DNA of 64,000 bases, from positions 142,005,686 to 142,069,685 of the forward strand of contig CAXKWD010000005.1 of the NCBI GenBank assembly GCA_964059195.1, written 5' to 3'. This DNA comes from Ectobius pallidus. Lineage: Eukaryota; Arthropoda; Insecta; Blattodea; Ectobiidae. The notes under the pieces were generated by a model. That model was not told the DNA's origin, made no database searches, and worked only from the letters and a program-made list of their open reading frames with translations. The position numbers were made by a program, and so were the translations under genes. This document shows, piece by piece, positions 58,130 through 64,000 of the stretch; the first letter of the stretch is position 1; each line of letters starts with the position of its first letter.

Positions 58130-58850
58130 ATAAAGAGGTTCTAGTTATCTTTTAATTCCCTTGTGTATTGAGTTGTCAATTGATTGTTATAGACTGTAGG
58201 GCTTGTCTAGTGCGAGCCACTGCATTGTCGCTTATTCTTTTATACAGTAGGGCTGGGTGTAATGTGAAGTGGGTTCTGGTAAATTGTAGTTTGTTCTCGG
58301 GGTGATAGTGATCTCTTTTCACTTATTCAGGTTGCCTGGAATCCGTTATTCGTTTGTCCACAAATAGACACAAAGATAACACTGCTCGATACGGCACTGT
58401 TCGATGTATTATTAAATAGTTCCGACAAAACTCACTTCACGATTTTCTCATCCCAGAGGTCTAAATTCCCCCCTTTTCAAGTATGACATTGTTAACTTGT
58501 AAGACGTTTAAGTACCTGATACTTAGATTATTTGAAGACTTCCTTTAGCTTTTCTGCACTTATTTCTTCCAGTCTCTTACTCCAGAGGTCGAATGGATTT
58601 ATGTTTTCAGTTCGACCCTAGGTTCATGGGTACAAATCTGGCTGATGTCATGACTTTCTTTGGGTATAAACATCCCTAGTATGTCTTAGCCGTCGGACTT
58701 GCCAAAGAATTCATAGACTCAGAGAGAATCACTGAGCAAATCACATACCAGTTCCTTTCCTTCCAGTAAAATTAATGTCCTTTCTGACTTTTCCTTTAAC
58801 GATGTGTCAACCCCTCATCACTATGAGCTTAAAAAACATTAAGTAGTGCA
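58130..58850. other. Anonymous stretch
   Basis: Nothing recognised. Confidence 0.4.
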
Positions 58851-58854
58851 GACT

Positions 58855-59085
58855 CATCCAGCCGCTGTAGGTGAGTCAGTAGCACGCCTTCCTTCCACTC
58901 CGGCGGTCCGGGTTCGATTCCCGGCCGGATTGGGGATATTTCAGTTATGAACTGGGTTCAGGACTGGGTGTTTGTGTTGTCCCTAGTTTAAGTATTAGGT
59001 AGGGGACTGACGCACCCCGGAAACAAATCCGCTGTGAATATCCCCTTAAGGAATCTCCTGGGTTCGTTCGCGACCCAGTAGGACC
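58855..59085 (+). repeat. tRNA-derived SINE, family C
   Basis: CCGCTGTAGGTGAGTCAGTA (A box) and TCCGGGTTCGATTCCCGGCC (B box, 58908-58924), then GGATTGGGGATATTTCAG and GGGTTCAGGACTGGGTGTTT. A (CA)n-type tail at 59086-59129 ends the copy. Confidence 0.75.
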
Positions 59086-59129
59086 ACACACACAGACACA
59101 CACAGACACACACACACACATACACATAC
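59086..59129. repeat. (CA)n microsatellite at a SINE tail
   Basis: CACACA/CAGACA run at the 3' end of the family C SINE. Confidence 0.9.
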
Positions 59130-59139
59130 ATTAACGAGG

Positions 59140-60180
59140 CACCATTAGGGACGTATGGAAAATTACGTTAGATATAAGTCCTCGGCTAAGACGAATCCCC
59201 TCTTCAGCTGCCCATCGTTACAAGTTGAGCTCTTTTCCTTTAACTTAATTTTTCGTTCTTTCATTTTTTTTATCCTTCCTATCACGGGGCATTACGTCAC
59301 GTTCTTGCTTCATCGATATGCCCATGACTCATATGAGTCCTTTTTTCGTTACTACCCCTGTATTCAATCGCCATCAAATCTGCCTCGTCCACTGAATGCC
59401 GAATGGCGCAACTTGTTGCATAGTTCTTTGTTCTTATACTCTGATCTTGGGCTTGATATAATGACGCACCTGAGCGGTAAGTAGTGCGGTAATAAGTTCG
59501 ATAAGTTAGGTTGCCGGCACTGGGTACTAGAAATTCAACTTTCCATCATGATAGCATGAACGGAAAATGGATGAAAAAACACTATCGTAGAAAAAATAGT
59601 TTGTCGTGACATGTCGTTTGTTACATATAGTAATCGTATTGCGGGAACAGCTTAATCCAATTGTTTCAGTTTGAGTGTGTCCCAACGAGTAAGTTATGCC
59701 ACATCAGAACCCTGTAACAAATTCTATTCACTGATAGGCCTACATTATTCATAGCTGTAGGCTTTGTCTTTTTAGTTGAGAAATATGGATGTTTATCATT
59801 GGCCCTAAGCACGTAAAAGAAGACAAAATAGGATGGAACATTTTAGTTCTATAAGTGCAGTATATTATTATGTCTCAGGTTTTGGGGAGGAAAGTAGGAA
59901 AGTGGTATTGAATTTATTTTTGATTTCAGCCCCGAAACGGTTATATGGTAACATGAGAGTGAGAAATAAAATATTACGTAAAGACAATACAGTTTTAAAT
60001 TACCGGAAATTCTGTTTCTTCTTATTTGAACCCCTACCAGACATGGTGTGTAGAAGCAATGGAGTGCAAAATTATACATCCTCTATGACCCATAAAAAGC
60101 CATATCAAGCGTTTTCTGAGGGAATAGTTTGAATGCGATTAGTCGTTCTTCCTCATTTCAGTTTCTACATAACTTACCTA
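59140..60180. other. Anonymous stretch with two unassigned short frames
   Basis: Frames of 109 codons (59155-59484) and 99 codons (59833-60132) on plus do not show a domain, signal or repeat that I recognise. They may be chance or decayed element sequence. Confidence 0.35.
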
Positions 60181-60276
60181 TTTAAGGACCTAGAGTTTGA
60201 AAATCGAAAGTCCTTCATAAGTTAATTTCGAATGTCAAAATAAAAAACCCGGGCAACGTCGGGCCTTTTAAGCTAG
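60180..60276 (+). mobile_element. Possible Helitron 3' terminus
   Basis: CCCGGGCAACGTCGGG (60248-60263) forms a short GC hairpin, followed about 9 bp later by CTAG (60273-60276). A GC hairpin just before CTRR is the Helitron 3' signature, and insects carry many CCCGGGCAACGCCGGG-type ends. The element's extent to the left is unknown. TCTCTCTATATAAGAGGC follows immediately. Confidence 0.4.
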
Positions 60277-60299
60277 TCTCTCTCTATATAAGAGGCTTT

Positions 60300-62750
60300 G
60301 TCCTGACTGACAGAATGAATGAATGAATGACTGACTTAATGGCAGACAGAGAATCAACGTAGGGCCTAAACTATAATATGTTGAGACCTGGAATCTTGAC
60401 AGTATCTTCGTTTCGTAATGTAAGTGCTCACTAAGAAAAGATTTTGAAAATTTTTGATTTTAAATGCCAAAAATCAAATGTTTTAGAGGAGACATAATAC
60501 CTTTTTACACAGAATTATCAAATCCAAATCAAATTCCGTGTACATTCTCGGGACAACAGTGTATTGTTGGCAGTGGTCACAGATAGCTTGTAGCGGATCT
60601 GGGTGCCATTTCTATGTAGCAGTTCGCTCATATAATTTGAATTTAGGGGAATAAAAATGTTTTATTGGGTCCCACTGAATTTATATGTTTGTGTACCACG
60701 GCAGCTTCAGTCGCGAACAACGAGATTTACCTCTTTACATTTCTCGGGGCATATGTATTGGGTGTGGTTAGGTTCTAAATTACACTTCATGTATTCAAAG
60801 CAGTGAGGTATATAGTGGGTTTAAGAATGTTTATTTTACCAGAAACAAATTAATTCACAAGTGTTCAATAACAATAGTTTATATTGCGGAGCGGAAGAAA
60901 GTCAGTCTGGCAATATTGGGAGCTCCACGAATATATTTTCTGTTCTACACCGATTTGTGATATCACTGGCCTATTTATGCCCTTGAAGGTCGTAATGTAC
61001 TTACTGCGTTTCACACACTGAATTTACTGTACAAGTCGTAAATATGACTTGTATAAGCAACAGTTGTCTTAAAGTGGTGTAAGGTTTTAATATAACCCTC
61101 ACCTGCACAGAGTTTAGAATCAAAACAGTCGAATTGGCGATTTACTGCCAATAAGACAATATAAAGTTGCAACGAGGAGACAGTACGCGATTGCGTCCAG
61201 TCGGACCCTCAGTCCAGTTGCAAAGTGTCGGTAAATGCATTCGTTTCACCACCAACTGACTCAATCCCCTTCCAATATTCATGATATTCCTTACAGCTAA
61301 TCATCTCTTTCCTTAGAGCAAAAATCATGTTTTACACTTCTAAAACTAATGGTCATTGGCTATTTCTTCCCCCGCATATTAGTGCTTCTTGAACTACTTA
61401 CATAGCTTGTGCCTGCAGGCAGTTTCCTGGTACAGCTCGAGTGTCTTTCCCCAAATCCATATTCTAAGTATTTTCTATTCATTCTTTAATACCTTCTTTC
61501 TCTCCCATGGCAGTATAATGGCAGTAAAAACTTATGAAAAGACTTGTGCACAAGTTATGAATACTTGACGCCAATATCCCATAGTGTGCCTATAGAAATT
61601 GTATGCTAGCTATTGAAAGATTCCCAGTAAACAGTCTGGTTGGGAGTGCTAGTATTATTTTACTCTACTTTCTCTTATTCCCCTTTAGCCCGTAGTACTT
61701 GCTTTGATTCTCCCATATTATTTATTTATGTGTTGCTGCATAATTAAAATGGTAGCTTTAATTCCATCATAATGCCCCAGTATATTCTGCAATACAAGTG
61801 CAAAGTTTGTAAAATTTTGTTACTTTATTTCAGAATATAGTTCAGCTCCTGGTAACCGTTTGGCAACCTTGTAATCACCTGAGTCAACTACCTGACTCTT
61901 TAGTCTGACAGCTCCCCTGACCCATTTCGCCTCTCCCTTTCATAATGAATGAATGAACCTCTTATCTAAACTTAAATCAACAGTTACAATACATACCATG
62001 CAATGCATACTTCACCCCCGGAATCTTGAGTTTACTCTAATCCTATTATATTCAACTGTTACCTAACACAAATATTAATGAGATTACACTAAAATTTTAT
62101 GTTTACAATTTTATTCCTAGCGAATTTAGCTTCACTAAAAAAATATATAAAATGCCAGATTTATTAGCATAGTCCTTAGTGTGATATAATAACTGTCGGA
62201 TTTATTGACAAGAGTCCTCTACATACTAACTAACACACCTATGAATTTTCACTAAACTTCTAATATATAAAGCACTGGATTTCTTTGTGCAGTCCTATGA
62301 TTATACTAAAACAACTTGATATAAGTAACTGCCACACTTACTTATTCCCGGTCACATCCACACTATAATATAAATTTTTGTTTACACATTTTGAATACAC
62401 ATTCTTACGCTAAGTAATGCAATTCTGATCAACCATACTGTTGTCGCTAATTATTTGTTTACTTTTCTGAACTTACGCTAATGATTTAGTAGTAGCATAC
62501 TGTATGAATAGATACAATATCGATAAGAATCCATGCTTCCATAATTATCTCCTCTAGTAGACTTAATATTTCTTAGTAATTTTCTTTCACAAAATGTAAA
62601 TATTATTATTTCATTTATTCTTCAAAATTTGTTTAAAAATGCTGAAGTTACTATGATTCCATTTTACTCATTGATGAAGTAATTCCCTACTACCAAGCGT
62701 TATTTTCTTAGCATCAATGTAATATTTGTAAAACATTTTGAACATTCGTG
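60300..62750. other. Anonymous stretch
   Basis: Holds a small (GAATGAAT)-type run (about 60315-60335) and loosely recurring phrases such as GATTTATTAGCATAGTCCTTA and GGATTTATTGACAAGAGTCCT at 62155-62220. It could be the flank or long terminal repeat of whatever the right-edge ORF belongs to, but only one copy would be in view. Confidence 0.35.
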
Positions 62751-62758
62751 GTCCTTAA

Positions 62759-63105
62759 CTAATTTTCCCATACTCTTTTCTTTCTGATTCTCCATGTTAT
62801 TTCCATCCCCGTCGTTAGTATAATCCTAGTGATCAGTTTATCTTTCGCTCCAAACATATTAAATTTGCAATCCCTTTTTACTGACTCACACTTCTTCATC
62901 AAAGTGTCACTAACTTCATAAACAGCAATAACTTCGTCGATATCGAATCGCGGTCCTTCCGCTGATCCCATAATAATATTAATTGTTGGGCCCTTTTGCC
63001 TGCAACATTAATAACCTCCTTCGTTGGGCTGCTTTTGCCTACAACGGTAATAATAACAACTTCATTCGTAGGGCTATACTCGCCTACGACGTCAATAAAA
63101 TTCAT
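62759..63105 (-). CDS. Unassigned coding-like region with three imperfect repeats
   Basis: Two overlapping minus frames. The first (63105-62899) opens with a repeated phrase, VVGEYSPTNEVV then VVGKSSPTKEVI then VAGK, reflecting three imperfect DNA repeats of about 40 bp (62988-63105). The second (62971-62759) reads MGSAEGPRFDIDEVIAVYEV, then SDTLMKKCESVKRDCKFNMF and a basic end RIRKKRVWEN. The second is more protein-like; a frameshift may join them. No family was recognised. It lies about 400 bp downstream, in the coding direction, of the right-edge ORF, so the two may be parts of one element. Confidence 0.3.
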
Positions 63106-63499
63106 CTCGGATTGCCTTCATTTTAAATCTTCGGAGCTTTCGATTTTCAATCACTCAAATTATATATGGAAAGGGAACTTCAATAATACCCTCTTTATTT
63201 GTTCTTCGATTATTTTCTCAAGTCTACGCTTTTAATTACCTTTCCGTAAAGTATCATAATCATAATATCAATAGAATGGACTAAATTCTTTAATCTACCA
63301 CATCCTTCAAATTGTAAGGTTACCATTAAAATGTTTATTTCTTTATATTTGTTCTGACGTAACTTCAGCATCTGTTCATGTTATTAATATTTTGTTTACA
63401 TTGTTTACATTTTGTTTCCTAATTACTTTATTATGATCTTATCTACTTTGAGTATTTCTCTTATTTAGCACGGCTTTCTTATCAATACATATATGATCA

Positions 63500-64000
63500 T
63501 TAATATGCTCCGTTCATCTCTACCCTCTCTCCATTAGGCCTATTTTCATCAAATTGCATAATTACGCGATCACAGTCATTTAGGTATTCCCTAGCTTCCG
63601 GGTTAAGTGAACTATTTTTGTCTGCCCCGCTCCCGTTATTTCTGTTATTATTACTAGCCTCCGGGTTAAGTGACTTATTTACACTTTGTTCAGTTCCGTT
63701 ACCCGTGTTGCCATTTACACTATCACGCATATCTTCCCTTTCATTTTCCTCCCCTTGTCTCTGGCCATAGTTGACATTCCTTCTGTCATATTCTAAGAAT
63801 TTCAGGGGGTTGACCTTAGTATGCTGCGGTGACCCACTTATATCGTAATATTTCTTACGTGAATTATGCTTCTGTATGTTTCTTAACATCCTCCCTATCA
63901 TGCAGGCTCCCGTAATAACTGCTAGTATTATCTGATTATTTCTCCCATTATTCCCTACTTCGTAATCTTGAATTGAGAAGCGACAATTGTTAGGCCTGTT
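63500..64000 (-). CDS. C-terminal part of an unrecognised membrane-protein-like ORF (runs off the window)
   Basis: The minus frame is open from the window edge (64000) to a TAA at 63500: 166 residues, start outside. An in-frame ATG at 63901 exists, but coding sense continues before it. Visible order: a short polar piece ending GNNGRNNQ; a hydrophobic stretch IILAVITGACMIGRML (about residues 23-38) that could cross a membrane; a basic stop-transfer-like RNIQKHNSRKKYY; then about 115 residues rich in N, E, D, R and G. That tail holds a repeated SLNPEA (27 residues apart). The layout (outer part, one membrane segment, hydrophilic tail) would suit a type I membrane protein, either a host gene or an envelope-like gene of an LTR element. 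I cannot choose between them. Confidence 0.45.
   Translation of the reverse strand, partial: NRPNNCRFSIQDYEVGNNGRNNQIILAVITGACMIGRMLRNIQKHNSRKKYYDISGSPQHTKVNPLKFLEYDRRNVNYGQRQGEENEREDMRDSVNGNTGNGTEQSVNKSLNPEASNNNRNNGSGADKNSSLNPEAREYLNDCDRVIMQFDENRPNGERVEMNGAY

Overview
The window looks like AT-rich, repeat-dense, non-coding DNA from a large insect genome. The best guess is a cockroach or other Blattodea, possibly Periplaneta; this rests on the repeat families, the frequent AGGCCTA words and the many AAT/ATT arrays, and no single-copy gene confirms it. I find no complete host protein-coding gene, no rRNA, no functional tRNA and no CRISPR array. The best coding-like sequence outside recognisable transposons is a 166-codon minus-strand frame that runs off the right edge (63500-64000). 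A GC-richer stretch near 18000-18300 could be a promoter or first exon, but this is weak.

Almost everything that can be named is transposon debris. Class I: at least ten 3' pieces of non-LTR retrotransposons. The longest is an uninterrupted reverse-transcriptase/thumb frame at 36969-37853. Others lie at 5000-5425, 7275-7905, 12000-12720 (split by a MITE), 19845-19950, 28515-28640, 29155-29560, 30215-30740, 32720-33315, 41920-42690 and 46330-47050. A decayed Penelope-like element with a GIY-YIG domain lies at 23020-23905 (minus). Several tRNA-derived SINE families occur in two to four copies each, in both orientations.

Class II: a mariner transposase remnant that has lost its catalytic core (about 2950-3330); a piggyBac-type MITE with a perfect TTAA duplication (31923-32545); a series of hAT-type non-autonomous elements, several with readable 8-bp target duplications (9595-9894, 19111-19446, 43351-43505, 26724-27357, 47064-47755, 24185-25698, 16014-16848); a roughly 250-bp TIR family in two copies (12367-12621, 50984-51230); and a TIR element inside TA repeats (54575-55242).

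Three less familiar structures stand out. One is an almost complete 506-bp palindrome (56967-57472), with a relative at about 15105-15560. Another is a roughly 470-bp element ending in a hairpin, in two opposite copies 30 kb apart (28016-28488, 57653-58124), whose copies share a similar reading frame. The third is a set of hammerhead-like CTGANGA...GAAA motifs in the palindromic elements and beside the Penelope element. Nested insertions (hAT in SINE, MITE in LINE) give a partial relative chronology.
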